Below are positions 45,820-58,800 of a stretch of DNA of 64,000 bases, in pieces. Position numbers and translations under genes: made by a program. Position 1 is the stretch's first letter; the number at the start of each line of letters is the position of its first letter. The stretch comes from Limnohabitans sp. T6-5 (GTDB lineage Bacteria; Pseudomonadota; Gammaproteobacteria; Burkholderiales; Burkholderiaceae_C), in the NCBI RefSeq assembly GCF_003063315.1, contig NZ_NERV01000003.1, positions 766,845 to 830,844 of the forward strand. Direction: 5' to 3'. The notes under the pieces are model-generated. The model was not told the DNA's origin. It worked only from the letters and a program-made list of their open reading frames with translations, and made no database searches.

Positions 45820-46515
45820 ATGAAAATCATGACAATGTTGCCCTGGCTCGATTGGTTGGCGCTGGTGGCTTTTTTCAGTCTTTGGGTGGGTTATGCCTGG
45901 TTTGCCAAGGTGCGTGGCAAGCGTGACCAGAGCCTCATTGCCACCACCAATTTGTACCGCCAGCAATGGATGCTGCAGGCCACGGCGCGAGATCCGCGCA
46001 TGCTCGATGGTCTGATCACGCAAAACCTGTCGCACACGCCATCGTTTTTTTCATCCACCACCATCATCATCATCGGCGGCTTGTTTGCCTTGTTGGGCAC
46101 CACCGACAAAGCAGCAGAGCTGGTGCGCGAGATCCCGTTTGCCCAGCCCACGCCCATACTGGTGTTTGAGTTCAAGGTGCTGGTTTTGGTGGGTATCTTT
46201 GTTTACGCTTTCTTCCGTTTTTCGTGGTCCATGCGCCAGTACACCTTTGTCGCGCTGGTCATTGGGGCCATGCCACCCCCGGAGGAGTTCGATTCAGGGC
46301 GTCAGGATCGTCAGGCTGTGGCCCAGCGGGCGGGGCACCTGGTCGGTGCTGCCGCAGAGACCTTCAATGACGGTTTGCGGGCCTATTATTTTTCGTTTGC
46401 AGCCATGGCCTGGTTTTTTTCGCCTTTAGCCCTGGTCTTGGCCACAGCCTTGGTGGTTCTCATTCTTTATGGTCGCGAGTTCCGATCAGATGTATTGCTT
46501 GTCCTGCGGGACTGA
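45820..46515 (+). CDS. DUF599 family membrane protein
   Basis: A 231-residue inner-membrane protein of unknown function. Hydrophobic segments lie near residues 7-28 (LDWLALVAFFSLWVGYAWF), 73-92 (SSTTIIIIGGLFALLG), 112-130 (VFEFKVLVLVGIFVYAFF) and 190-218 (YYFSFAAMAWFFSPLALVLA, then TALVVLILYG). The pattern LDWLAL...WVGY, RRQQW-like region and FFSSTTIIIIGGL matches the DUF599 family. AGGA stands seven bases before ATG 45820. It is separated from the preceding gene by the palindromic element, so probably transcribed alone. No link to adhesin secretion can be seen. Confidence 0.85.
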   Translation: MKIMTMLPWLDWLALVAFFSLWVGYAWFAKVRGKRDQSLIATTNLYRQQWMLQATARDPRMLDGLITQNLSHTPSFFSSTTIIIIGGLFALLGTTDKAAELVREIPFAQPTPILVFEFKVLVLVGIFVYAFFRFSWSMRQYTFVALVIGAMPPPEEFDSGRQDRQAVAQRAGHLVGAAAETFNDGLRAYYFSFAAMAWFFSPLALVLATALVVLILYGREFRSDVLLVLRD

Positions 46516-46772
46516 GTTCTTGGATAGGCATGGCTTGCTGCTCTTGGTCTTTTTGATGCGTTGAGTTTTGGCGATGAACAAAGCCAGATGTCGTCCCCAC
46601 TCATGGACGGCTCGATTTACAAACTACCCAAATTAATTTTCATTGCCTTTTTTTGCTATTTTTGGTTGTTTTGCGATATTTTTGGCAGGAGTACCCCAAT
46701 TAGAGGTTTTTGATTTTCATGATTTATTGAATAATTTTTATCAAAATTTTCATTTAAATCAAAAAAATTCAG

Positions 46773-46797
46773 TTAAAAGTAAATTGTTTACTTTTAA
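46773..46797. promoter_or_regulatory. Perfect 25-bp palindrome upstream of the third giant gene
   Basis: TTAAAAGTAAA and TTTACTTTTAA form an 11-bp perfect stem with a 3-base spacer TTG, 27 bases before the start codon. It may be an operator for a dimeric regulator or an RNA hairpin in the leader. Confidence 0.55.
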
Positions 46798-46802
46798 TGT
46801 AA

Positions 46803-46821
46803 TTTTCTGAAAATCAGAAAA
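46803..46821 (+). promoter_or_regulatory. Hairpin directly before the start codon of the third giant gene
   Basis: TTTTCTGA, loop AAA, TCAGAAAA gives an 8-bp perfect stem that ends 3 bases before ATG 46825. No strong ribosome-binding sequence is visible; the only purine-rich stretch (CAGAAAAA) is within the 3' arm, so folding would hide it. Confidence 0.5.
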
Positions 46822-46824
46822 ATC

Positions 46825-49800
46825 ATGAAGTCAATCAAAATGTTGGACGCCCAAGGGCGCGTGGTTCAAAGTGCGGAGACGATCAACCGCAATGTGCGAG
46901 CCAGCAAGTCCAGCCCCGTCAGTCTTGATGCCATAGCTTCGACCAAATTGATGGTGTTGACTTTGAATGACAAGGTGTTGCCTGAAGTCGCGCCGCCACA
47001 GAAGATCCATGTTCGGCGTGTCGCCAAAAATCTGGAATTGGTGCTGGATGGCGATTTTTCTGAAGGTGCAGATTTCGTCATCAACAATTATTTTGATGTT
47101 TGCAAATCCAATGATTGCCGAATTTATGGCTATGACCAAGCGGGCAAGGTCTTGGAATACCAGGTGGCGGATGGCGTTGCTTCCAGCGCATGGAGTGCCG
47201 ATTTGTTTGGCCAGACGCAAGTGCATGCCGTACCTTTGGTACCCAGTGCAGTAGCTGCCGGTGGCGGTGGAATATTTGGTTTATGGGGTTTGGTGGGAGC
47301 AGGTGGTTTATTGGCTGTTGCAGGCTTGGCTTCCAAGGGCAAATCTGATCCGGTCGCTGCGCCCAGTGCACCCCAGTTGGCGCTTTCTGCGGACACCGGG
47401 ATCGCGGGGGATACAGTCACTCAGGATGCGCGGATCAATGTCAATGGTGTAGCGTCTGACGTCACGGTTTACTACAGCCTGGATCAAGGCAAAACCTGGA
47501 CCACCCAGTGCACCCCAGTAGAGGGCCTCAATACTTTATGGGTTCGGGCTGAAAAAGGCGGTGTGCGCAGTGCCACGTCGACCATGGTGTTCACTTTGGA
47601 TACCAAAGGCCCTGAGGCCACCATCACGATGGATAAATCCGTCTTGAAAGTGGGTGACACGGCAACAGTCACCATCACCTTCAATGAAAAAGTCACGGGT
47701 TTCAGCAAAGACGATGTCATCGCGCAGCATGGCAGTTTGGGTGATTTTGTGTCTGATGCGACTGGGCTGATTTGGACGGCGACGTTCACCCCAGAAGCGG
47801 GTTCCGACAATCTGGGGTTGAGCTTGAGTCTGCAATCGACTTACGCCGATCAAGCAGGGAATGCGGGTCATGCGGCTTCAACGACTTATGCCGTGGACAC
47901 TCAACTTCCGGGTTTTACGGTCAAGCTGGATACCGCCAGCGACACCGGTCTGGTGGACGATTCGGCCACCAACGATGACACGCCGACCCTCAGCGGCACC
48001 GGCACGACAGGTGACATCATCCGCGTGACCATGCCCGGCACACTGGAAGTGCTCAGCACCACCGTGGACGCCAGTGGCCAATGGCGTGTGACGCCCACCC
48101 AATCGATAGCCAGCGGCAGCGTGAGTGTGATCGCCACCGATTCGGCTGGCAACGCCAGTCCAGCGCAAATTTTGTCATTGGTGATTGACAAGAGCATCTC
48201 GATCCCTGTGGTGAGCCTGAGCTGTGACAGTGGATTGAGCGCGACGGACAAAGTCACCAACAGTGGCGTCCTCAGTGTCCTTGCTGACGGCGGCGCTCAG
48301 CTCGAATACAGCACGGACGGCAGCAGCTGGGCGAGCACCTTCACCGCCACAGAAAGGGCAAACTCAGTCTACGTGCGCGCCACCGATGCTGCTGGCAACA
48401 CGGCCACCTCGCAGCCGATGACGTTCACCCTGGACACCACAGTCCCGGTCTATCAAGTGGCACTGAGCTGTGACTCCGCTGTGCCCACAGACAAGATCAC
48501 CCAAGAGGCTGTCTTGATGTTGGGGGGGGTCGAGACATCCACCTCTTTGAGTTTCAGCTCTGATGGTGGCGCTTCCTGGTCAAGCACATTTGTGCCGACC
48601 GAAGGTCACAATCTGGTGACCGTGCAGGTCAAGGATGTGGCAGGGAATGTGCGCCCCGAGGACTTTTCCTTCACAGTGGACAGTCTGCGTCCATCTGCGC
48701 CTGTCATCAGCTTGGTCAATGACAGTGGTTGGCGTGACAACGATCAGATCACGGTGGATGGGCGGATCAATATTGACTTTGATTTGGGCACCACAGTGGA
48801 GTTAAGTCTGGATGGTCAGACCTGGGTCACCACGTTTGCTGCGAATGAGGGTTTCAATACGGTCTCTGCCCGTGCCAAAGATGCTGCTGGCAATGTCAGT
48901 GAAACCAGCAGTCTGAATTTTTGGATGGACACCCAGCTGCCCGATGCACCGCTTGTGAGTTTGGTTTGTGACACCGGCAGCGATATCCCTGACCAACTGA
49001 CCGCTCAGGGCTTGCTGCGTCTCAATACCCAAGATACGGACAGCCAAATCCAGTACAGCACCAATGGGGGCATCTGGACGACCACGTTCAGTGCGCACGA
49101 AGGCTTGAATCAGGTTCAGATTCGGGTCGTAGACGGTGCGGGCAATGTGGGGGCGACGACCCCTTTCAACTTCACTCTCGACACGCAAGGTCCTGACGCA
49201 CCCACCGTGTTTTTGGCTTGTGATTCGGGCATTTATGAAACCGACAACATCAGCCAAGATGGCGCGCTGCTTGTCGGTTCTGTTGAGGCTGGCAGCATTT
49301 TGGAGTACAGCACAGACGGCGTGGGTTGGGCATCGACATTCGCGGCGGGTGAGGGCATCAACACCGTCAAAGTCCGCAGTGTGGATGCAGCAGGCAATGC
49401 AGGCCTTGTCGAAACGCTGGTGTTCACGGTCGATAAGCACGTCAGTCAGCCGCTTGTGACTTTGGCTTCAGACACCGCGATTTTTGGTGACAGTTTGACC
49501 CATCAGGGCGAGTTGACTGTTTCGGGGGCTGACAGTGATGCACGTCTTGAATACAGCACCAACGGTACCGACTGGTTCAACAGCTTCGTGGCGGTCGAAG
49601 GTGAAAACCGCGTGCAAGTGCGCGCTACCGACGCTGCGGGCAACACGGCAACCTCTGAGGAAATGGTGTTCACGCTGGACAGCCAGATCAGCACCTTCAC
49701 CGTGGCATTGAACTGCGACAGTGGACAGGCGGCAGACAGCATCAGCCGAGAGGGCTCATTGCTGCTGAGTGGTGTAGAAGTTGGAGCGGAAGTCAGCTAC

Positions 49801-52800
49801 AGCACCAACGGAACCATCTGGACCAGCACCTACGCAGCAGCCGAAGGCCTGAACAACGTCAAAGTGCGGGTCATGGACGCCGCAGGCAACCAACGCACAC
49901 AAGATTACAGCTTCACCCTGGACCGCACAGCGCCTACCCCAGCCGTGCTCACCCTGGTGTGCGACAGCGGCAGCCAAGGCGCAGACAAACTCAGCAACAA
50001 CGGCGCGATCAACGTCGCCGCCGAAACCGGTGCCACGCTGGAATACAGCACCAACGGCACAGTCTGGGGCAGTACGTTTGCAGCCGCAGAAGGCGCCAAC
50101 ACGGTGAGCGTGCGTGTGACCGACAAAGCGGGCAACGTCAGCAGCACCTCCAGCCTGAACTTCACGCTGGACAGCGCAGCCCCTGCGGCCGCCAGCGTTG
50201 GCTTGGTGTGCGACAGCGGCCTGAACGTTTTGGCCAACAGCGACAAAGTCAGCCACACCGGCACACTGGCCGTGCAGACGGCAGAAACAGCAGGGCTGAT
50301 TGAATACAGCACCAACGGCGTGAACTGGGCCACCACGTTTGCAGCTGCCGAAGGCGTGAACAACGTCAAAGTGCGCGTGACCGATGCCGCAGGCAACACC
50401 GGGGCCGTGGCCACCTACAGCTTCACCCTGGACACCCAAGCACCCGATGCACCCGTACTGAGCTTGGTGTGCGACAGCGGCGCGTTGGGCACCGACAAGA
50501 TCACCCAAGACGGCCGCTACAGCGTCACGACCTCGGAAGTGGGCGCCACGCTGCAATACAGCACAGACGGCGTTGGGTGGGGCACCACCTTCACAGCAGC
50601 CGAAGGCAGCAACACCGTCAAGGCGCGGGTCATCGATGCTGCAGGCAATGCAGGCGCCGCCGGTACCTTGATCTTCACGCTTGACACCAGCATCAGCAAA
50701 CCCACCGTGGCCCTCAGCTGCGACAGCGGCACCAGCAGCAGCGACAGCATCACCCGCAACGGTGCCCTGAACCTGAACAACGTGGACAGCGACGCGCAGG
50801 TGCAATACAGCACCGACGGCCAAACCTGGACCAGCAGCTTCACGGCCGTGGAAGGCACCAACAGCGTGACCCTCAAAGTCACGGACGCAGCGGGCAACGT
50901 GGCCACGTCAGATGCGCTGAGCTTCATCCTGAATGCCGCAGACCCTGTGTTCACGGCTCAACTGGATTCGTCCAGCAACAGCGGCAGCCAGACAGACCTG
51001 CTGACCAACGACTTGACGCCCACCATCAGTGGCACCGGCACGACGGGCGACATCATCCGTGTGACCATGCCCGGCACGGGCGAGATATTGAGCACGACGG
51101 TGGACGCCGATGGCGCCTGGAGCGTGACCGCCAGCACCGATGTGGCCAGCGGCACGGTCAGCGTGACTGCGACCAATGCCGCAGGCGTGGTGAGTGCCGC
51201 CAAGACACTGACGTTGCAAATCGACGCCAGCATCACCACCCCCGTGATCAGCCTGATCAGCGACAGCGGATCCAACACCACAGACAAAGTCACCAGCAAC
51301 GGCGCCATCGGCATCACTTCAGACAGCGACAGCCTGCTGGAATACAGCACCAACGGCACAAGCTGGAGCACCACGTTCACAGCCGCAGAAGGCGCCAACA
51401 CGGTCCAAGTGCGCGCCACCGACGCTGCAGGCAATGTGGCCACCTCGGCTGCATTCAGCTTCACGCTGGACAGCCAAACCAGCGCCTTCACAGTGGCGCT
51501 CAGCTGCGACAGCGGCACAGCAGGCGATAAAGTCAGCCGAGATGGCACCCTGGTCATCACCGGCGCAGAAGCCGGAGCCAGTATCGAATACAGCACCAAT
51601 GGCAGCACCTGGACCAGCACCTACACAGCAGCCGAAGGCCTGAACACCGTCAAGGTGCGGGTCATGGACGCCGCAGGCAACCAGCGCACCCAAGACTACA
51701 GCTTCACCCTGGACAGCACAGCGCCCACAGCGGCCGTGCTCACCCTGGTGTGCGACAGCGGCAGCCAAGGCGCTGACCAACTCACCAACAACGGCGCCAT
51801 CAATGTCGCCGCCGAAGCCGGTGCCACCCTCGAATACAGCACCAACGGCACAAGCTGGGGCAGCACCTTTGCAGCCGCAGAAGGCGCCAACACGGTGAGC
51901 GTGCGCGTCACCGACAAAGCGGGCAACGTCAGCAGCACCTCCAGCCTGAGCTTCACGCTGGACAGCGCAGCGCCCGTGGCCCCCACAGTAGGTCTGGTCT
52001 GCGACAGCGGCACCATCAGTGGGGCAGGCACCGACAAAATCACGAACTCAGGCACCCTGAGCCTGAGCAGCGTAGAAGCAGGCGGCCAGCTTGAATACAG
52101 CACCAACGGCGTGAACTGGGTCACCACGTTCGCCGCCGCCGAAGGCGCCAACAACGTGCAAGTGCGCGTGACCGATGCCGCAGGCAACACCGGGGCCGTG
52201 GCCACCTACAGCTTCACCCTGGACACCCAAGCACCCGATGCGCCCGTCCTTGGACTGGTGTGCGACAGCGGCACCTTGGGCACCGACAAAATCACACAAA
52301 CCGGCAGCCTCACCGCGTCCTCACTGGAAGCGGGTGCCACGCTCCAATACAGCAGCAATGGCTCAGCCTGGGGCACCACGTTTGCAGCCGGTGAGGGCAG
52401 CAACACTGTCAACGCACGCGTGGTCGATGCTGCAGGCAACACCGGAGCGGCCAGCCAACTGGTGTTCACCGTGGACACCCAGATCGTCAAACCGATCCTG
52501 ACCCTGGCTTCCGACACCGGCACCCCGGGCGATCTGGTCACCATCGACGCCAGCCTGAACGCCCCCGGCAGCGCCACCGGCTCGGCCATCGAAGCCGGTG
52601 CCGTGGTCGAATACAGCACCAACGCCAGCAGCTGGACCAACACCTACAGCGCCATAGAAGGCAGCAACACCGTCTACGCACGGGTCCGGGACGAGGCAGG
52701 CAACATCGCCGTCTCCGACGTCCTCAAATTTGTGCTCAACACCAAAGCAGGCACCTTCACCGCGGGCCTGGACAACAACAGCAACAGCGGCGCCCTGACG

Positions 52801-55800
52801 GACCTGAGTACCTACTACGACACCCCCACCATCACCGGCAGCGGCGCAGAAGGCGACCGCATCAAAGTGACCATGCCCGGCACCGGCGAAGTGCTCACCA
52901 CCGTGGTCGACAACAACGGCCTGTGGTCCGTCACGCCCACGCTGGCCATTGCCTCGGGCAATGTGCAAATCGAACGCACCTTGCAAGCGGGCAACTCGGT
53001 GGACGCCACCATCAACCTGGCGGTGGTCATCGACCAAACCGTGGCCTCACCCTCCGTCAGCTTGCTGTGCGACACCGGGCGCAGCCAAAGCGACAAGATC
53101 AGCACCGTAGGCAACCTGAACATTGGGCTCATCGAAACAGACGCCTTGGTCGAATACAGCACTGACGGCAGCACCTGGAGCAACACCTTCACGGCGCAAG
53201 AAGGCGCCAACACCGTGCAAGTGCGCCAAACCGACAAAGCCAACAACACCAGCACCCCCACCGTGTTCAGCTTCACGGTGGACACCGGCAAACCCGTGCC
53301 CACCGTCAGCATCACGCCCATTGGCGGCGACGATGCCGTGGGCCCGGCCGATGCGGCCAACCCGCAAACCACCATCACCGGCTCTGCGCTGCAAGCCAGC
53401 GAAGGCGATCTGGTGCAAATTGCCGTGAACGGCCACACCTTCAGCGGCACGGTCAACGCCGTGGGCAGCTACAACATCGGCATCGACACGGCCGACCTGG
53501 TGGCCGACTCGGACAAAACACTGGAAGTGCTGCTCAACGCCAGCGATGCCGCAGGCAACCAAGCCAGCACCTCGGCCAGCCGCAGCTACAGCGTGGACAC
53601 TGCGGCGCCGCAAGTGCAAAGCATCGCGCTGGATAAAACACTGCTCAAAGCAGGCGACAGCGCCACCGTCACCATCCGCTTCTCCGAGAAAGTGATCGCC
53701 TTTGATGTGGGCGATCTGGTGGCCGACAACGCCAGCCTGAGCGACCTGGCCACAGCCGACGACGGCCTGACCTGGACGGCCACCCTGGTGGCCAACAGCA
53801 GCATCGAAGACACCAGCAACCTGGTGCAACTGTCGGCCACCTACACCGACACTGCAGGCAACGTGGGCACCGCAGGCACGAGCGGCAACTACAGCCTGGA
53901 CACCAAAGCACCGACGGCCACCATCAAACTGGCCGACGAAGCCCTGCAAGCGGGCGAAACCACCACGCTGACCATCACCTTCAGCGAAAAAGTGCAAGAC
54001 TTTGGCAATGCCGATGTCACCGTGCAAAACGGCACATTGGGCACGCTGGTCAGCAGCGACGGCATCGTCTGGACGGGCACCTACACCCCCAGCGTCAACC
54101 TTGAAGACACCACCAACGTCATCACGCTGGCCAACACCTACAGCGACCTGATTGGCAACGCCGGAGCCGTGGGCACCAGCGGCAACTACAGCGTGGACAC
54201 CAAGGCCCCCTCGGCCACCGTCACCCTCCAAGACACCCAAGGCGCGGCCATCACCAGCCTCACGGCAGGACAAAGCGCCAACCTCACGATCACCTTCAGC
54301 GAAGCGGTCAAAGACTTCAGCAACGCCGACGTCATGGCCCCCAACGGCACACTGAGCACCCTGGCCAGCACCGACGGCGGCACCACCTGGACCGCCACGT
54401 TCACGCCCAACGCCAACGTGGAAGTCGCGGCCAACAGCATCAGCGTCAACCCCGGCGCCTACAGCGACCTGGCCGGTAACGCAGGCTCAGCCGCATCCAG
54501 CGCCAACTACGCGGTGGACACCCAAGGCCCCACAGCCAGCATCACGCTGAGCGACAACGCGCTGACGGCAGGCGAGAGCGCGCAAGTCACCATCAGCTTC
54601 AGCGAAAAAGTCACTGGCTTTGACAACACTGATGTGACGGTCGAGAACGGCACGCTCACCACCCTGGCCACCACAGACGGCGGCAAGACCTGGAGCGGCA
54701 CCTTCACGCCCACGGCAGGCACGGCAGACGCCAGCAACCTCATGAGCGTGGCCAACAGCTACACCGACGTGGCGGGCAACCAAGGCGCCAGCACCAGCAG
54801 CGCCAACTACGCGATTGACCTCAAAGCGCCAACGGCCAGCATCGCCTTGAGCGACAACGCCCTCAAAGCAGGCGAGAGCGCCACGGTGACCATCACCTTC
54901 AGCGAGAAAGTCAAAGACTTCAGCAACGCGGACATCACGGCGCCCAACGGGGCTTTGAGCAGCTTCACCGCCAGCGCAGACGGCCTGATCTGGACAGCCA
55001 CCTTCACGCCGAGCGTGGACACCGAAGCAGCCAGCAACACGCTGAGCCTGAGCACGGCCTACACCGACGAAGCGGGCAACACAGGCACAGTGGCCACAGC
55101 CTCGTACGCCGTGGACACCAAGGCTCCGAGCTTCACCGTCATGCTCGATGATGCGAGCAACAGCGGCGCTTTGTCAGACCGCCTGACCAACGTCAACATG
55201 CCCACGATCAGTGGCACGGGAACGACGGATGATGTGATTCAAGTGACCATGCCCGGCACCAACGAAGTGCTGAGCACCACGGTGGCTGCAGACGGCAGCT
55301 GGAGCGTCACGCCAACCCTGGTGATCGCCAGCGGCAGCGTGAGCATCATCGCCACCGATCCGGCAGGCAACACCAGTGCAGCGCAGACACTGCCTCTGCT
55401 GATCGACGCCAGCATCACCACACCGCTCATCAGCCTGATCAGCGACAGCGGATCGGACAGCACAGACAAAGTCACCAGCAACGGCGCCATCGGCATCACT
55501 TCAGACAGCGACAGCCAGCTGGAATACAGCACCAACGGTACGACCTGGGGCACCACCTTCACGGCGACGGAAGGGGCCAACACGGTCCAAGTGCGTGCCA
55601 CCGACGCCGCAGGCAACGTGGCCACCTCCAGCACCTTCAGCTTCACGCTGGACAGCCAAACCAGCGCCTTCACAGTCGCCTTGAGCTGCGACAGCGGCTC
55701 GGCCAGCGACAAAGTCAGCCGTGACGTCACCTTGGTCATCACGGGCGCAGAAGCCGGGGCTGACATCAGCTACAGCACCAATGGCAGCACCTGGACCAGC

Positions 55801-58800
55801 ACCTACGCAGCAGCCGAAGGCTTGAACAACGTCAAAGTGCGGGTCATGGACGCGGCAGGCAACCAGCGCACCCAAGACTACAGCTTCACCCTGGACAGCA
55901 CCGCGCCCACCCCAGCGGTGCTCACCCTGGTGTGTGACAGCGGCAGTCAAGGCGCAGACCAACTCACGAACAACGGCGCCATCAACGTGGCCGCCGAAGC
56001 CGGTGCCACCCTCGAATACAGCACCAACGGCACAAGCTGGGGCAGCACCTTTGCAGCCGTAGAAGGCGCCAACACCGTCCGCGTGCGCGTCACGGACAAA
56101 GCAGGCAACGTCAGCGAGCCATCGAGCCTGAGCTTCACCTTGGACAGCGCAGCTCCCGTGGCGCCCACCGTGGGCCTGGTGTGCGACAGCGGCAGCATCA
56201 CTGGCGCGGGCACAGACAAACTCAGCAACATCGGCACGCTCAGTCTCAGCAGCGTAGAAGCAGGCGGCCAGCTCGAATACAGCATCAACGGCGTGAACTG
56301 GGCCACCACCTTTGCAGCCGCAGAGGGGGCCAACAACGTGCAAGTGCGCGTGACGGATGCCGCTGGCAACCTGGGCGCAGTCACAAATTACAGCTTCACC
56401 CTGGACACACGGGCGCCCGATGCGCCTGTCCTTGGCCTGGTGTGCGACAGCGGCGCTTTGGGCACCGACAAGATCACCAACGATGGCATCTACAGCGTCA
56501 CGACCTCGGAAGCAGGCGCCACGCTGCAATACAGCACAGACGGCGTCGCCTGGGGCACCACGTTCACAGCCGCCGAAGGCAGCAACACCGTCAAGGCGCG
56601 GGTCCTTGACGCGGCAGGCAATGCAGGCACTGCCAGCACGCTGAGCTTCACGCTGGACACCGGCATCAGCAAACCCACCGTGGCCCTGAGCTGCGACAGC
56701 GGAGTCAGCAGCAGCGATGGCATCACCCGCAACGGCGCGCTGAACCTGAACAACGTGGACAGCGACGCGCAGGTGCAATACAGCACCGACGGACAAACCT
56801 GGACCAGCAGCTTCACAGCCGTGGAAGGTGCCAACAGTGTGACCCTCAAGGTCACGGACGCAGCGGGCAATGTGGCCACCTCAGATGCACTGAGCTTCAC
56901 ACTGAACGCAGCAGACGCGGTGTTCACCGCCCAGCTGGACCTGTCCAGCAACAGCGGCAGCCAGACCGACCTGCTGACCCAGGACCTGACCCCCACGATC
57001 AGCGGCACGGGCACAGAGGGCGACATCATCCGTGTGACCATGCCCGGCACGGGCGAGATATTGAGCACGACGGTGGACGCAGACGGCAAGTGGAGCGTGA
57101 CCGCCAGCACCGACATCGCCAGCGGCACGGTCAGCGTGACTGCAAGCAACGCGGCAGGCGTGGTGAGCGCAGCCAAAACACTGGCCTTGCAAATCGACGC
57201 CAGCATCGCCACCCCGGTGATCAGTCTGATCAGCGACACTGGATCGAACAGCACAGACAAAGTCACCAGCAACGGCGCCTTCAGCGTCAGCGCAGACAGC
57301 GACAGCCTGCTGGAATACAGCACCAACGGCACAAGCTGGAGCACCACGTTCACAGCCGCAGAAGGCGCCAACACCGTGCAAGTGCGCGCTACGGATGCCG
57401 CAGGCAATGTGGCCCCCTCCAGCGCCTTCAGCTTCACCCTGGACAGCCAAACCAGCGCCTTCACCGTCGCCTTGAGTTGCGACAGCGGTACAGCGGGCGA
57501 CAAACTCAGCCGCGACGCCACCCTGGTCATCACCGGCGCAGAAACCGGTGCAGACATCAGCTACAGCACCAACGGCAGCACCTGGACCAGCACCTATGCC
57601 GCCACCGAAGGCCTGAATACCGTCAAAGTGCGGGTCATGGACGCGGCAGGCAACCAGCGCACCCAAGACTACAGCTTCACCCTGGACAGCACCGCGCCAA
57701 CCCCGGCCGTGCTCACCCTGGTGTGCGACAGCGGCAGCCAAGCGGGCGACCGACTCACCCACAACGGCGCCATCAACGTGGCCGCCGAAGCTGGCGCCAC
57801 CTTGGAATACAGCACCAACGGCAGCAGCTGGGGCAGCACCTTTGCAGCCGCAGAAGGCGCCAACACCGTCAGCGTGCGCGTCACCGACAAAGCAGGCAAC
57901 GTCAGCGAGGCATCGAGCCTGAGCTTCACCCTGGACAGTGCAGCCCCCACAGCCCCCACCGTGGGCCTGGTGTGCGACAGCGGCAGCATCACTGGCGCAG
58001 GCACCGACAAACTCAGCAACATCGGCACCCTGAGTCTCAGCAGCGTAGAAGCGGGCGGCCAGCTGGAATACAGCACCAACGGCGTGAACTGGGCCACCAC
58101 CTTTGCAGCCGCAGAGGGTGCCAACAACGTGCAAGTGCGCGTGACGGATGCAGCAGGCAACCTGGGCGCAGTCACAAATTACAGCTTCACCTTGGACACC
58201 CAAGCGCCCGATGCGCCTGTCCTTGGCCTGGTGTGCGACAGCGGCGCTTTGGGCACCGACAAGATCACCAACGATGGCATCTACAGCGTCACGACCTCGG
58301 AAGCAGGCGCCACGCTGCAATACAGCACAGACGGCGTCGCCTGGGGCACCACGTTCACAGCCGCCGAAGGCAGCAACACCGTCAAGGCGCGGGTCCTTGA
58401 CGCGGCAGGCAATGCAGGCACTGCCAGCACGCTGAGCTTCACGCTGGACACCGGCATCAGCAAACCCACCGTGGCCCTGAGCTGCGACAGCGGAGTCAGC
58501 AGCAGCGATGGCATCACCCGCAACGGCGCGCTGAACCTGAACAATGTGGACAGCGACGCGCAGGTGCAATACAGCACCGACGGACAAACCTGGACCAGCA
58601 GCTTCACAGCGGTGGAGGGCGCCAACAGCGTGACCGTCAAAGTCACGGACGCAGCTGGCAACGTGGCCACCTCGGACACGCTGAGCTTCACACTGAACGC
58701 AGCAGACGCGGTGTTCACCGCCCAACTGGACCTGTCCAGCAACAGCGGCAGCCCAACAGACCTGCTGACCCAGGACCTGACCCCCACGGTCAGCGGCACG

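Larger units (their letters stand above)
46516..46824. promoter_or_regulatory. AT-rich leader region of the third giant gene
   Basis: The first 100 bases have ordinary composition and hold nothing recognisable. From about 46610 to 46824 the sequence is extremely AT-rich with T- and A-tracts, unlike the coding DNA on either side. Two perfect hairpins occupy the last 52 bases. No open frame of note or RNA gene was seen. A promoter must lie here, but I could not fix a -35/-10 pair. Confidence 0.5.
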
